A stretch of DNA of 64,000 bases from Paenibacillus plantarum (GCF_013141695.1 NZ_WHNY01000067.1:689512-753511); one strand, 5' to 3'. Shown: positions 25,004 through 34,465, numbered from the stretch's first letter. The notes: generated by a model not told the origin, from the letters alone. Numbers and translations are program-made.

Positions 25004-26676
25004 GACTTATTGTTCGAGAATATTTATCAATGCTTAGGGAATCAGAAGAATTAGATGCTCTACTTCCCGACCTACTAATTTCTATGGACATTCAGCCAAT
25101 ATATAAACCTCAAAGAGGAGTAAGGCAATATGGGGTTGATCAATCCGCTGTGGGTATTGACCCAGATGATGGGCAAGAGAAATTATTCCTCTTTGTCATA
25201 AAACAAAAAGATATCGATAGAAACAATTGGGATACAGGTCCACAGGCGGTTAGACCTACATTAAACGAGATTCTTGATGTTTACATGCGAATTATGTTGG
25301 ATGAACGTCATAAAACTCTACCAAAGAAAATAATCGTGTGTACAAACGGTGACATGAAACAGGACGTATCAATAAATTGGGTTAATTACATCAATGAATT
25401 CAGAATAAAGGGAAATATAGAATTTGACTTTTGGGGAGGCGATGTTTTGTCTTCCTTAGTTGTTCGATATTTGTTAAATGAGTATGTTATGCCAGAGTTG
25501 ATACAAAAACGGATGCGTAAGACGTTATCATTTCTAGATTTGGTTGAGTATGATCTTTCGCATTTTTTTGAAATGATAGAGGAAATATTATTTAATGATG
25601 CGCTTCAAGCAAAAAACAAACCATTAAAAGTATTGCGTTGCGTTCATTTATGCTTGAACTTGGTATACCATTGGTCTGCAGAATCAAACAATTTAAAGCA
25701 CGCTATTATAGCTGCCGAACGAGTGATTTTACGCATGTGGGAATGGATCCACCAAGACGATCTGAATGCTGATAAACACATTTGGGGAATTTTTTATGCA
25801 ATTGATGAAACTCGGCGCAGAATCAACAACGAATACCTCGAAAAAATATCACCACATTGCTTTGTACCTGATGGTCTTAGTGGATACGGATCCGATAAAA
25901 TCGAATATCCATTACTTGCATTTGAACAAATAGGAATTATTGCTTCCATAGGTTTAGATTATATTTATGCTGAAGACTCACTTGATCACGACAAATCCAA
26001 CTCTCACCTTCATAAATTAGCACAAAAAGCAGCTCGAGCTCTGCAAGAACTAATAAATAATAATAACGTTATTCGGTTTCCTTTCTATGATTCACATATT
26101 AATGATATTACAGCTGCACTTATTCTGTTATATCGAACCAATCGATTGCAGGTGATGAGAGAATGGATTGAAGAAATATTTTGGCATATTGCTCAAGGAT
26201 TTCAACTACGAGGGAGATTTCCGCTTCTGAGTGATTCTTATGACGATTTAATTGATACGGAATTGGGATTAATAAGTCCTGAACCACCTACATCTTCTAC
26301 ATTATTACCGATGTTGATGGAATGGACAGTATTGTTAAAATCTCCAGAACAATATGAGGAAATGCGCAATATGCTCCATCAGCTTTTTAAAAATGTAAAT
26401 CTTCAAATTTGGTTTCCAGACGAGCTCACTGAGAATTACTTATACCGGACGAATGCTCTGTACGACTCTGGGGCGATGCTGACAACCATTCAATTACCAG
26501 AAAGTTTTGAGCATTATAGTTCTATGATAGACGAGGATATAAAAGAAGGGACCATCGAACGAGATATCTCATTTATAGCGGAGTCATTTCCAATAATAGG
26601 GATCTTATCTTTTCGTCATTTCCGAACTCCTATTTTTCCTTCTTATTGGAGAGAAATGATACGATCTAAATATTAA
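25000..26676 (+). CDS. Protein with restriction-nuclease-like N-terminus
   Basis: 558 residues, start ATG 25000 behind AAAGGAGGACATT. Around residues 41-75, RGVRQYGVDQSAVGID...EKLFLFVIKQKDIDR fits the core of a PD-(D/E)XK nuclease (G-V-D, then a hydrophobic strand with x-K-Q-K), and IIVCTNGDMKQDVSINW plus IEFDFWGGDVLSSLV resemble the following strands of Mrr-like domains. The canonical acidic residue of E-x-K seems replaced by I or Q, so activity is uncertain. The C-terminal 400 residues are helical and unassigned. Coupled to the solenoid gene upstream. Confidence 0.6.
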   Translation: MRLIVREYLSMLRESEELDALLPDLLISMDIQPIYKPQRGVRQYGVDQSAVGIDPDDGQEKLFLFVIKQKDIDRNNWDTGPQAVRPTLNEILDVYMRIMLDERHKTLPKKIIVCTNGDMKQDVSINWVNYINEFRIKGNIEFDFWGGDVLSSLVVRYLLNEYVMPELIQKRMRKTLSFLDLVEYDLSHFFEMIEEILFNDALQAKNKPLKVLRCVHLCLNLVYHWSAESNNLKHAIIAAERVILRMWEWIHQDDLNADKHIWGIFYAIDETRRRINNEYLEKISPHCFVPDGLSGYGSDKIEYPLLAFEQIGIIASIGLDYIYAEDSLDHDKSNSHLHKLAQKAARALQELINNNNVIRFPFYDSHINDITAALILLYRTNRLQVMREWIEEIFWHIAQGFQLRGRFPLLSDSYDDLIDTELGLISPEPPTSSTLLPMLMEWTVLLKSPEQYEEMRNMLHQLFKNVNLQIWFPDELTENYLYRTNALYDSGAMLTTIQLPESFEHYSSMIDEDIKEGTIERDISFIAESFPIIGILSFRHFRTPIFPSYWREMIRSKY

Positions 26677-26875
26677 ATATGAATGGAATGGCAGCTTCTC
26701 TTCCAACAACCTTCCAGTTTAGAGTAAAAGAAATTTAAAGAGGATATCGGCAAGTTTCACAAGAACTTATAATTGAAATATCGAATATTGGTTTCACAGG
26801 AAGATAATTCTCAACTTTTAATTCAAATAGAGAGCTGTACTAACTTCTTCAAAAATACGTACGGGAGTTGTGGGG

Positions 26876-27055
26876 ATGACCGAATTACTGGATGGTTTTT
26901 TCAATAGCTATACTACAATCGAGAATGAAGAAATAAAAATCCTTTTGAAAAAATTTCTGATTGGTGAAATAGATGATGACTGTTTTAGATCAGAATTTTT
27001 AGCCATATGCGAAACAGTTGCTGAAAATAAGGAGAATATAGTGGATGAAGATTAA
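26876..27055 (+). CDS. Small acidic partner of the SMC-like ATPase
   Basis: 59 residues from ATG 26876 with GGGAG upstream: TELLDGFFNSYTTIENEEIK then KKFLIGEIDDDCFRSEFLAI. It overlaps the ATPase start by 11 nt, indicating translational coupling. A very small acidic helical protein before a Rad50-like ATPase is the arrangement of the middle component of ABC-three-component conflict systems; I assign that only by analogy. Confidence 0.55.
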   Translation: MTELLDGFFNSYTTIENEEIKILLKKFLIGEIDDDCFRSEFLAICETVAENKENIVDED

Positions 27056-29432
27056 TTCCATTACAGTAGAGGGTTTTAGAGGACTCCTCGGAGTACATAA
27101 GTATGAGTTGGATGGAAAGTCACTTTTGCTATACGCCCAAAATGGGATGGGTAAGTCTAGCCTTATAGATGCAATTGACTATTTTAGAAATACCAACGTT
27201 AACGGTCAACTGGAACAATTGAAAGCTAGAGAATATGGAGGAATAAAAACCCTTAAACATTTGAATAAAGTTGGTGACGGTGAAGTTTCAATTTCCTTTA
27301 CAGAAAACAAAAGTGGCACTAGAAAAGTTACTGACAAAGGAGCACAAGCTCCTTCACTAGCGAAAATAATTGAGCAAAGCACAGAATATGATTGGATTTT
27401 TCGACTGTCAGATATTATGAAAGTTCTGGATGCTACTCCAGGTCAAAGGTATGAGAGTATAGCAAATGCAGTTGGTATTCTACCTCTAATGAATATTTCA
27501 AAAAAGATGGACTCGGTAAAAAGATGGAGTCAAGATAATCCATATGGATATCAAATGAAATCACTGTTTCAGGAAATAACTAGTCTGCTTGGAACAAGCG
27601 TATTTAGTAAGGATGAGCCATTATTTATAGAAAAACTCTGTGAAAAGTATAAGATTGAATATGATTTGAAATTTATTAATAATTTTAATGAATTGAAGTC
27701 AAAAGTTAAAGAACACAAAAACGATATCAAAGATCAAACTGGAGTAAAGAATGCTGAAATAGCAATTTTTAACTTAGATGAAGTACTTGAAGAGATTGCA
27801 AAATTGAATAATCAACATAAAGATTTGGAAGAAACCGATCAGAAGCTAAAAGAACTTCAAATACAATCAAATGCCGCCTCACTATTTAAATTACTAGAGG
27901 CTTCTACAGAATATTTACATGATCATCAACCTGAAAACTGTCCAGTATGCGAATCTATCAAAATTGACTGGCAGAAGCAAAAAGACAGAATTAGAACTGA
28001 TCTAATAAATAATAAGTCTTATATTACCCTCTCAAAAAGAATTGAAGAGATTAAGAGTGAAATTAATTCAAGTGAGAAATCCATTGGTATAACGCTTACA
28101 AAGGTGCAGACTAATTTTAAGAGTATTCTCAAGGAATCGAAGGAAAGCAAATTCGCCGCTACTGCTTTAGAGTTGAAAACAATGTCTTTGCTAGAATTGG
28201 ATACTGCTATTAGAGAACTCAAACAATTGCTGGGGACTTTTGTGAGTAGTACTATATCAACAACAAACCTTGAAAGTTTAATAAATCTTGAGCGGGATAT
28301 AGAGGAAATTGAAAAACATATTGGTGCTTATGAAGTACTTGCCTTGAAAAACGAGATACATGCTACCTTTGCATCACAAATAGCGGATACTGCTAAATCA
28401 TTTTCAAAGTTCTGTATTGATGAAATGGATTCAAGATTTGCAGATGTAGTTGAAAGAGCGCAAGAGATTTTCTCAGAGATTGTTGATAATCCTATGCTTG
28501 AAACAGGGATCTCGGTTGCTCACTCTTTTAAGGTAGTTCCTATTAAAGCCAGAGAGATAACATTACTAATGAATTACCTCGGCAGGGAGAATGTTGCTCC
28601 AACAGGATATCTTAATGAATCTTGGATGCGAGCCTATGGATTAGGGTTAATTTTTTCATTAATTGAAAGAGGAAATAAAACATTTCCTGTACTCGTCTTG
28701 GATGATGTCTTTTCATCATTTGACTTCCCGAACCAAAGGCGGATCGCAAACTTCCTGGCCGAGAATTTCAAACATTTCCAACTAATTATCACAACACATG
28801 ATGCCTATTTCAATAAATGTATGAAGGATGCAATAAAACGTAATAACAGTAACACTTGGAAAACCATAGAAGCTTATAATTATGATAGGAGACTTGGACA
28901 AGTTAGTTATAAAAACTCATTAACGGAAATTGAAGAAATTGATGAATTACTTATGACAGCTGTAAAAGCAACTGGTGTTGCAAACCCAATTAGAATCTTC
29001 TTCGAGGACTGGTGTCGTATCCACTGCGATCTATTATCAGTTTCATTGCCATTTAAAGGAGAAATTTCAACCAGTGGTTATGATTTAGGGGAACTTTGGC
29101 CTCCTCTTCAGAAGGCAATAAAACCTCATTTTTCTGGTCAACTCGGATCAATTAAGTTATTAGATGAAATTGAAAAAAATAGGTCGGATTTAAGTTTCGG
29201 AAGCCACGGACAAATTAACTTTAATGAGCATAGTCCAGTAGAAGAATATAGGACTTTATGGGAGAACATAAAACGTCTTAATAACTTATTATCCTGTCCC
29301 ATATGTAAAGGAAAAGGTAAACATGGTTATATGAGAATCGTAAGGGGCGGCATTCTAGTTTGTCATGGGGTTAATGGTAAAAATCCAAAAGATAATTGTA
29401 ACGGGACAAGCTATAATTTTCCGCTGTTTTAA
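27045..29432 (+). CDS. Rad50/RecF-like SMC ATPase, defence-type
   Basis: 795 residues. FRGLLG and QNGMGKSSLIDAI (Walker A, about residues 32-44), coiled coils (about 210-290 and 310-430) around a zinc-hook-like CPVC (about 297), a signature-like NESWMRAYGLGLIF, Walker B FPVLVLDDVFSSFD (about 545-558) and the switch His in LIITTHD. An extra C-terminal domain ends in a zinc ribbon (SCPICKGKGKHGYM...GGILVCHG). Proteins of this type sense DNA ends or foreign DNA and drive an attached effector. Here the effector could be the small upstream protein, the nuclease-like gene at 25000, or the extra C-terminal domain. Confidence 0.75.
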   Translation: MKINSITVEGFRGLLGVHKYELDGKSLLLYAQNGMGKSSLIDAIDYFRNTNVNGQLEQLKAREYGGIKTLKHLNKVGDGEVSISFTENKSGTRKVTDKGAQAPSLAKIIEQSTEYDWIFRLSDIMKVLDATPGQRYESIANAVGILPLMNISKKMDSVKRWSQDNPYGYQMKSLFQEITSLLGTSVFSKDEPLFIEKLCEKYKIEYDLKFINNFNELKSKVKEHKNDIKDQTGVKNAEIAIFNLDEVLEEIAKLNNQHKDLEETDQKLKELQIQSNAASLFKLLEASTEYLHDHQPENCPVCESIKIDWQKQKDRIRTDLINNKSYITLSKRIEEIKSEINSSEKSIGITLTKVQTNFKSILKESKESKFAATALELKTMSLLELDTAIRELKQLLGTFVSSTISTTNLESLINLERDIEEIEKHIGAYEVLALKNEIHATFASQIADTAKSFSKFCIDEMDSRFADVVERAQEIFSEIVDNPMLETGISVAHSFKVVPIKAREITLLMNYLGRENVAPTGYLNESWMRAYGLGLIFSLIERGNKTFPVLVLDDVFSSFDFPNQRRIANFLAENFKHFQLIITTHDAYFNKCMKDAIKRNNSNTWKTIEAYNYDRRLGQVSYKNSLTEIEEIDELLMTAVKATGVANPIRIFFEDWCRIHCDLLSVSLPFKGEISTSGYDLGELWPPLQKAIKPHFSGQLGSIKLLDEIEKNRSDLSFGSHGQINFNEHSPVEEYRTLWENIKRLNNLLSCPICKGKGKHGYMRIVRGGILVCHGVNGKNPKDNCNGTSYNFPLF

Positions 29433-29462
29433 AGAAAAAGTACAGTTTAAGAAAACAAAAGC

Positions 29463-29497
29463 AAAGCCCAACCCTCCTATTTGAGGATTGGGCTTTT
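29463..29497. terminator. Bidirectional terminator
   Basis: AAGCCCAACCCTC and GAGGATTGGGCTTTT form a hairpin with one mismatch between the convergent ATPase gene and the small membrane gene. Confidence 0.75.
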
Positions 29498-29515
29498 AAG
29501 TTTTCAAAGTCCAAG

Positions 29516-29719
29516 CTATATCACACTAACCATGACTGCCACATAGGTTACCACTGCAAGAATCAAACCCATGCAGATGACAGCCATTGAAGCTTTTTGT
29601 CTTTTGACAAAAACAAAGAACATTGTAAAAACAAGTAGAGCAGCCAGCAACAGGAGAACAACACTCCATAAATTAGCTCCAATTTTAACCATGAAATCAA
29701 CGAGTAGTTGATTAAACAT
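29516..29719 (-). CDS. Small two-helix membrane protein
   Basis: 67 residues with two hydrophobic segments (about 18-37 and 45-65) separated by a basic loop (VKRQKAS). The ribosome site is poor (AGGCAAG, 12 nt away). Convergent with the ATPase gene and sharing its terminator, which supports a real transcript. Unknown function; might be a small membrane effector or an unrelated gene. Confidence 0.45.
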   Translation of the reverse strand: MFNQLLVDFMVKIGANLWSVVLLLLAALLVFTMFFVFVKRQKASMAVICMGLILAVVTYVAVMVSVI

Positions 29720-29900
29720 TGTGAATAAACTTGCCTGGGAACTATAGCGCTATCAGTTTATGATACAGAATCACGGTAGTGAAATTTGTAATACTATCGA
29801 GTTGTATAACTATAATTGAGCTTCATATAGACCACTTTACATAATTATGTGTATAATAGTTTCGTTAATATTTTCCATCTTCTATGAAGGGGTTAATGAA

Positions 29901-30632
29901 ATGAAAGAACTTTCAAAAAAGAAAGATGTTTGGGATCAAGCTAACCTTAAAATAGAGAAGTTTCTGGGAGTAAATTTAAACTCAAGCAACGAATCTTTTA
30001 ATGTATCAACGGGGGAGGACTCCAAACTACTGGGTTTTGTTAGAAATTCAAGTACAATTATTATGCAAAGAAAGTTTGATACATTCTTAAATGGATTTAT
30101 AAAAGATGGTGTTACAGTTGAAGATCAATTAGAAGAACTAATTGATTTTATTGATAATGAAGCAAAAGCAGAGTTTATTGCAGAAACATTCTCCAAAATT
30201 ATATTATCTAAATCTACTCAAGCATGTTTGATCCTAGGCTCAATGCTAGGTACTTTAATAAAAAGCAAAGCAGATATTGAGTATAAGTACTTGGTTTGTG
30301 TTAATGTGCTAATGAATCTATATGATATTGATATTATAAACTTCAAGTTTGTTTATTTGTATATTAATAACTCATCAAGTCGAAGAAAGACTGCAATATT
30401 GGAAGGTAAAAAGTTTAATGTTTATTGTGATGCTAACGATTTGGAATTATCTAGCGTATTTTTAACAATCGATAAATGCGTTTCAAATCAAATTCTTAAT
30501 AAATATAATGAGGTTAGCCTTAACATGGACTCAAATGATATTGATTCAAGTGATGCTGATGTCGATGAGTACTTTAAAATTACTTCGCCAGGTGAGTTGT
30601 TGTATGAACAAATTTGTAAGTGCAATCTTTAA
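29901..30632 (+). CDS. Unknown protein paired with DUF6602 gene
   Basis: 243 residues from ATG 29901 behind AAGGGG; a frame opening at 29847 lacks a ribosome site. Mostly helical with one mildly hydrophobic stretch (ACLILGSMLGTLI), acidic C-terminus (SSDADVDEYFKITSPGELL). No known domain. It ends 29 nt before the DUF6602 start, so the two form an operon; the pairing suggests a two-component defence or toxin-antitoxin unit, by position only. Confidence 0.55.
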   Translation: MKELSKKKDVWDQANLKIEKFLGVNLNSSNESFNVSTGEDSKLLGFVRNSSTIIMQRKFDTFLNGFIKDGVTVEDQLEELIDFIDNEAKAEFIAETFSKIILSKSTQACLILGSMLGTLIKSKADIEYKYLVCVNVLMNLYDIDIINFKFVYLYINNSSSRRKTAILEGKKFNVYCDANDLELSSVFLTIDKCVSNQILNKYNEVSLNMDSNDIDSSDADVDEYFKITSPGELLYEQICKCNL

Positions 30633-30661
30633 TTATTTATGTCATGCGGAGGCTAATTGAA

Positions 30662-31447
30662 ATGGAATTGAAGTTGTTATTTAGTGGTATTTCAAAAAAA
30701 ATGTCTTTAGATTTTTCTGAGATAACAGAACAGATTTCCCATATGGGTGATAGAGGTACTAATAGAGAAGAGAAAGTAAAAGAATTTCTTATAAAACATT
30801 TGCCAAACAAATATGGAATTGGAAATGGACAAGCAATTTCCACAGAGGGAGGAATTAGCAAACAACTTGATTGTGTTATATATGATAGTAATAGTTGTCC
30901 TCTCTGGTTTAACGAGAAGACTCAGATCTTCCCTGCAGAAAGTCTTTGTGCGACTGTTGAGATTAAATCAGTTCTTACCAAACATAAGATTTCTGAAAGC
31001 ATTGAAAACATTGCTTCGGTAAAAAGGTTAAAGAAAGAAAGCGGTACGCGAGCTATTTTAATAGGTATTAGAGACGAAGAACAAGTGAACCCCGAAACAC
31101 TCGGATGTGTATTTGCTTTCGAAGCTCAACAATCGTTAGAGTCAATAGCGAAAAATATAAATGAGGCAAATAAGAAAATACCTGCGAATGAACGCGTAAA
31201 TCTTGTCTGCATTTTGAATAAAGGGGTATTAGTAACCGTTAACAAAGAGGGCAAAGTCAGACTAAATCCTCCGAATACTGAACCAACAACAATGGGGATA
31301 ATGGAAGCTAAAGAAGATTCTTTATTATTGTTTTTTTTATTTCTTAACGCATATTTAAATGTGATAGAAGTAGTGCCTCCCTATTTGTTTAACTATGTTA
31401 ATGACATATTTAATGGTTTCCCTATTTTATATAAAAAAATAGAGTAA
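30662..31447 (+). CDS. DUF6602-family nuclease-like protein
   Basis: 261 residues from ATG 30662 with GGAGG upstream. HMGDRGTNREEKVKEFL, LPNKYGIGNGQAIS, KQLDCVIYD and ESLCATVEIKSVL fit DUF6602: a helix with R-E-E, then D (D in LDCVIYD) and E-x-K (VEIKS), the core of a PD-(D/E)XK nuclease fold. Members appear in variable defence loci. Family assignment is fairly firm; substrate and role are unknown. Confidence 0.7.
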   Translation: MELKLLFSGISKKMSLDFSEITEQISHMGDRGTNREEKVKEFLIKHLPNKYGIGNGQAISTEGGISKQLDCVIYDSNSCPLWFNEKTQIFPAESLCATVEIKSVLTKHKISESIENIASVKRLKKESGTRAILIGIRDEEQVNPETLGCVFAFEAQQSLESIAKNINEANKKIPANERVNLVCILNKGVLVTVNKEGKVRLNPPNTEPTTMGIMEAKEDSLLLFFLFLNAYLNVIEVVPPYLFNYVNDIFNGFPILYKKIE

Positions 31448-31498
31448 GAGAATCATAAAGATCAAGAATATAACTGGTTTAGTCCTAAGGTACACTCT

Positions 31499-32338
31499 GC
31501 ATGATTATGTATCACAATATGCCCTTGTTATTGCGGATGTTGTTAGCCGTGGATAATATTATGAGTACATTCGGCAAGCAACTCATTTTCAGAGGTTACG
31601 GACCCTAATGAATGATCGAGAATTCTGGGTTACCAATAGTGTCCGGATGCTACACTCAAAGAGTTCCTGTCTCCGTTGGATCTAAAAGGTCAATCTACGT
31701 CAGGAGTTTTTACAGGTTGGCGAAAATATATGAAAAGAGCTGGCGGCTCCACAGGTATTCAGAAGGCCGCTGAACTACTCTCTAAAGCGGTTCAAAGCGT
31801 GGGGGAGACCGTTGCGCTGGACGAGGCCAAACGGGATCTGCATCGTTTATTAGAAGAGTACGAGCGTATTGATGGTATATTGAACAAAATAGCACAAGAA
31901 ATCGCAGCTTTACTTGGAGAGATCCCAATTGCTAGCCAGCTTCGCTCCGTTAAAGGTTTGGGCACAATCTATATTGCAGCAATTCTGGCAAGTACGGGTG
32001 ATTTGAAGCAATACGCTCACGGTCGTCAGTTGTTACGGAAGGCCGGTTTAAATTTAGCGGAGAGCACGTCTGGAAAGCGTAAGGGCCAGATCATACTCTC
32101 CAAACGAGGAGACTCAACACTTTGAAAATATTTGTATCTAGCCACCTTAACATTAGTGGGAACAAATCCTGTATTTAAGCAATTACATGTGAATAATGTG
32201 CAAGTTAAACATATGAGTAAGCAGAAGTCGATATTTAAATTGCTTGGAAAACTGGCACGAATCTTAGTTGGCATGGTGCATTCCGAGGAGTCATTTACTC
32301 CTGAAAAAACGGTCATTCCGTATACTCAAGCTGCCTAA
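31499..32338 (+). pseudogene. IS110-family transposase, decayed C-terminal two-thirds
   Basis: Pieces in shifting frames: EYIRQATHFQRLRTLMNDRE near 31560, then from 31676 SGVFTGWRKYMKRAGGS and RSVKGLGTIYIAAILA, the Transposase_20 region with LLRKAGLNLAEST. The frame is broken by TGA at 32123-32125 where the family has Arg (STL-R-KYLYLATL), and resumes in the same frame to 32338 (GTNPVFKQLH...KLARILVGMVHS). An internal deletion and the nonsense codon show it is dead. It belongs to the IS110 (DEDD) group of RNA-guided recombinases. Confidence 0.75.
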
Positions 32339-32351
32339 CATCTTTGAACTA

Positions 32352-32719
32352 ACGTAAATTGATTCATTCGCAGGACTTCAAACAAAGAAAGCACGGAGGA
32401 CCGAGTTCGTTCTCCAAAAGGGCACAGACCCATCCGCTAAACGCTATCGGTCTCCACACCTTGGATAGGTGTAACGAAGGAATGTTAGGGCGACGACCCG
32501 TAGAGCCTTGGGATGGTCAATCTCCGAGGGAATTGTGGAGTATGCGTGCAGTAGAGTATGATATGGGGAAATATTCCATATGTTCCTCTGTTCCCGTATG
32601 CCTAAAAAGGGTAACTTACGGTCGTGATAACTTAATATCCTTATGGCCGCTATATTCCAAAGTGATGAAATCCTGCGAATGAGTGAGTTTACGTGAGATA
32701 AATCCTTAATACTGAGGGA
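32352..32719 (+). mobile_element. Conserved noncoding IS110 end or MITE-like element, copy A
   Basis: About 368 bp, noncoding, bounded by near-perfect 24-bp inverted repeats (32352-32375 and 32671-32694; 21 of 24 match, inner 12 being TCATTCGCAGGA / TCCTGCGAATGA). A second copy lies at 62413-62786. Both follow an IS110 transposase fragment in the same relative orientation. IS1111-type elements keep a bridge RNA in such a downstream noncoding end; that is the likely content. An open frame across it is incidental. Confidence 0.65.
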
Positions 32720-32812
32720 CTGGGAACGTTTGTTGAATACTCATATAGCGGCAGCTGGTCACCCGATCGGCTGCCGTTGTCTATTGAAGTAACGGGCAGT
32801 TTAACGCAACTT
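32719..32812. repeat. attC-like repeat F (left box lost)
   Basis: GGGAACGTTTGTTGAATA (L''), hairpin CGGCAGC/GCTGCCG (32749-32755, 32770-32776), TATTGAAGTAACG (32782-32794), GGCA, GTTTAACG (32799-32806). The first box expected before GGGAACG is replaced by the IS110-type end, as if the element had inserted into the spacer. Confidence 0.65.
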
Positions 32813-32941
32813 TGGTCTACTTCATGCGTTTTAACATATAGATAACCCAAAACACCCACTATCTGGAATATCTACTTATCGGAGGCTTGAGGATGACAAG
32901 TGAACAACACATGCCAAAGATAATAAAAAGGAGATAAAACA

Positions 32942-33400
32942 ATGAGACGTTCCATTCTTATCTTTTTGATATTGTTCATTACCTTTTTAACAAGCTGTTC
33001 ACCGAAAGCAGATAATCGCTTTAATGATAATGATATTAAGATTAGTTTGTTAAATCAGGAGATAAATGATGAATATAGAACTTATTTAATTGAAGTAAAG
33101 AATACAGGTATATTAGAGATTAAATATTTAAATTTTTATTTGTATTATCCTATAATCTTGGCAAACGGCTCAAAAGGAAGTCCTTTTAAAATTGAAGGAA
33201 AGACTGACATTAGTAAACCAATAAAACTTAAATCAGGAGAGAAAATTACATACACTATTTTTGCACCGATAAAAGAGGTGTTTGGAAATTCCACTTTATT
33301 AGATTTTGATAATCCAAGTGTTGAGCTGAATGGATTAGTACAACAAGGGAAAGAGGAAATTCCATTTGGAATGAGTGGAGGATATTTAAATATGAAGTAA
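32942..33400 (+). CDS. Small lipoprotein, cassette gene
   Basis: 152 residues from ATG 32942 behind AAAAGGAG. Signal peptide with lipobox LTSC (Cys19), then a strand-rich domain (EYRTYLIEVKNTGILEIKYL, LKSGEKITYTIFAPIK) resembling a small beta-sandwich of the kind that binds other proteins at the cell surface. No family recognised. It sits between attC-like repeats F and G as a single-gene unit. Confidence 0.7.
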   Translation: MRRSILIFLILFITFLTSCSPKADNRFNDNDIKISLLNQEINDEYRTYLIEVKNTGILEIKYLNFYLYYPIILANGSKGSPFKIEGKTDISKPIKLKSGEKITYTIFAPIKEVFGNSTLLDFDNPSVELNGLVQQGKEEIPFGMSGGYLNMK

Positions 33401-33477
33401 TATTGTTCTTAACTCAAAAGGAGTGAGAATTATGTAAAACTCCGTATTCAAGAATCAGGTCCATTCGGCTCATTTAT

Positions 33478-33540
33478 TGAGCTAACGCGAAACGATACTG
33501 AAACGGCTGCCGCGAAGCAGCCGTTATTACGTTACGTGCA
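33478..33540. repeat. attC-like repeat G (complete, short)
   Basis: TGAGCTAACGCGAAACGATACTG, given as GAGCTAACG, CGAA, ACGATACTG; then hairpin AACGGCTGC/GCAGCCGTT with a 6-nt loop, then ATTACGTTACGTGC. Confidence 0.65.
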
Positions 33541-33607
33541 GATCGTCCTATAAAATAGGGATTATATGGTAGACGACTATTACTTCAATGATAATGGGTG
33601 ATAAACA

Positions 33608-34141
33608 ATGAAAAGAATTGTATTAATGATTACTGTTATGTTGATTTTCACAGGTTGCGATCAGTCAAGAGCGGTTAAGCCATTTAATACACCAAAGATT
33701 ACAGATGATACACCACTCATACTCCCCTTGCCCGAACCTATCTCAACTGTAGTTCCACTACCTGGCATTATCTATATCGATGATAAACAATATTCGGACC
33801 CTACTCAAAATGATGCAGTTAAAATCATTAACGAAAATACAATGGCCATCAATAGTCGCGATAAAACTAAGTTTCTTGCAACCTTTGCTTCTAGTTCAAG
33901 TGGCGATGAATCACGCCTAGAGAGCAATTACAATTATATTACTGAGTTTCAAAATGAGTATATTCTCAACATGGAGAGTATTAAATTTAATCAAGATGCT
34001 AATGGGAGTGGCCCCAACGAATACGGAGTTACTCTAGTGAGAACGATCTATTTAAAAAGCAAAAATGAAACAAAGCAAGAAACATCAACTTATTACTTTA
34101 AAGAAGTTAACAATCAATTGAAGCTATTCGCGATAGATTAG
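33608..34141 (+). CDS. Small lipoprotein, cassette gene
   Basis: 177 residues. Lipobox FTGC (Cys17) after a short hydrophobic signal, a Pro-rich linker, then a domain (IINENTMAINSRDKTKFLAT...ETSTYYFKEVNNQLKLF, shown in parts) of the kind seen in NTF2-like or DUF4878-type secreted proteins. Exported and anchored outside the membrane. Weak ribosome site (GGGTGAT). Stands alone between repeats G and H. Confidence 0.7.
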   Translation: MKRIVLMITVMLIFTGCDQSRAVKPFNTPKITDDTPLILPLPEPISTVVPLPGIIYIDDKQYSDPTQNDAVKIINENTMAINSRDKTKFLATFASSSSGDESRLESNYNYITEFQNEYILNMESIKFNQDANGSGPNEYGVTLVRTIYLKSKNETKQETSTYYFKEVNNQLKLFAID

Positions 34142-34243
34142 AACAAAAAATATAATTTGCAGTGTCCAAGAGAATTCCAAGACGGACTCTATATTATAAG
34201 TGATATAGGAAATGACGTTTCAAGGCTTAAGCCAGAAAAATGT

Positions 34244-34337
34244 TCCGCTAACGGCGAACGATAGCGCAAAAACAAGGGATAGATCGCCGCGTCTGGCAGC
34301 TGTCCCTTGTTTCATTGAAGGGCACTTTTACACAACT
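34244..34337. repeat. attC-like repeat H (complete)
   Basis: CGCTAACG, GCGAA, CGATAGCG; hairpin AACAAGGGA/TCCCTTGTT with a long loop; then ATTGAAGGGCACTTTTACAC. Confidence 0.65.
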
Positions 34338-34465
34338 TTTAATGTATTTCCAGCGTCCTAATATATGGGATTATCTATTATCACTGGAGACGGCATGTTG
34401 ATTTTTTACGCTTATGGAAGAAGGGGCTGACAGACGAATAAAACATGGAAAGGAAGCGGAATACA

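Noticed and set aside
20019..31447. Complete type I restriction-modification system
   Set aside because: Only an HsdR-like gene is present; no methylase motifs or HsdS target-recognition repeats.
32359..32682. Open frame in the noncoding IS end
   Set aside because: The corresponding frame is not kept in the second copy at 62413-62786; sequence is conserved as RNA/DNA.
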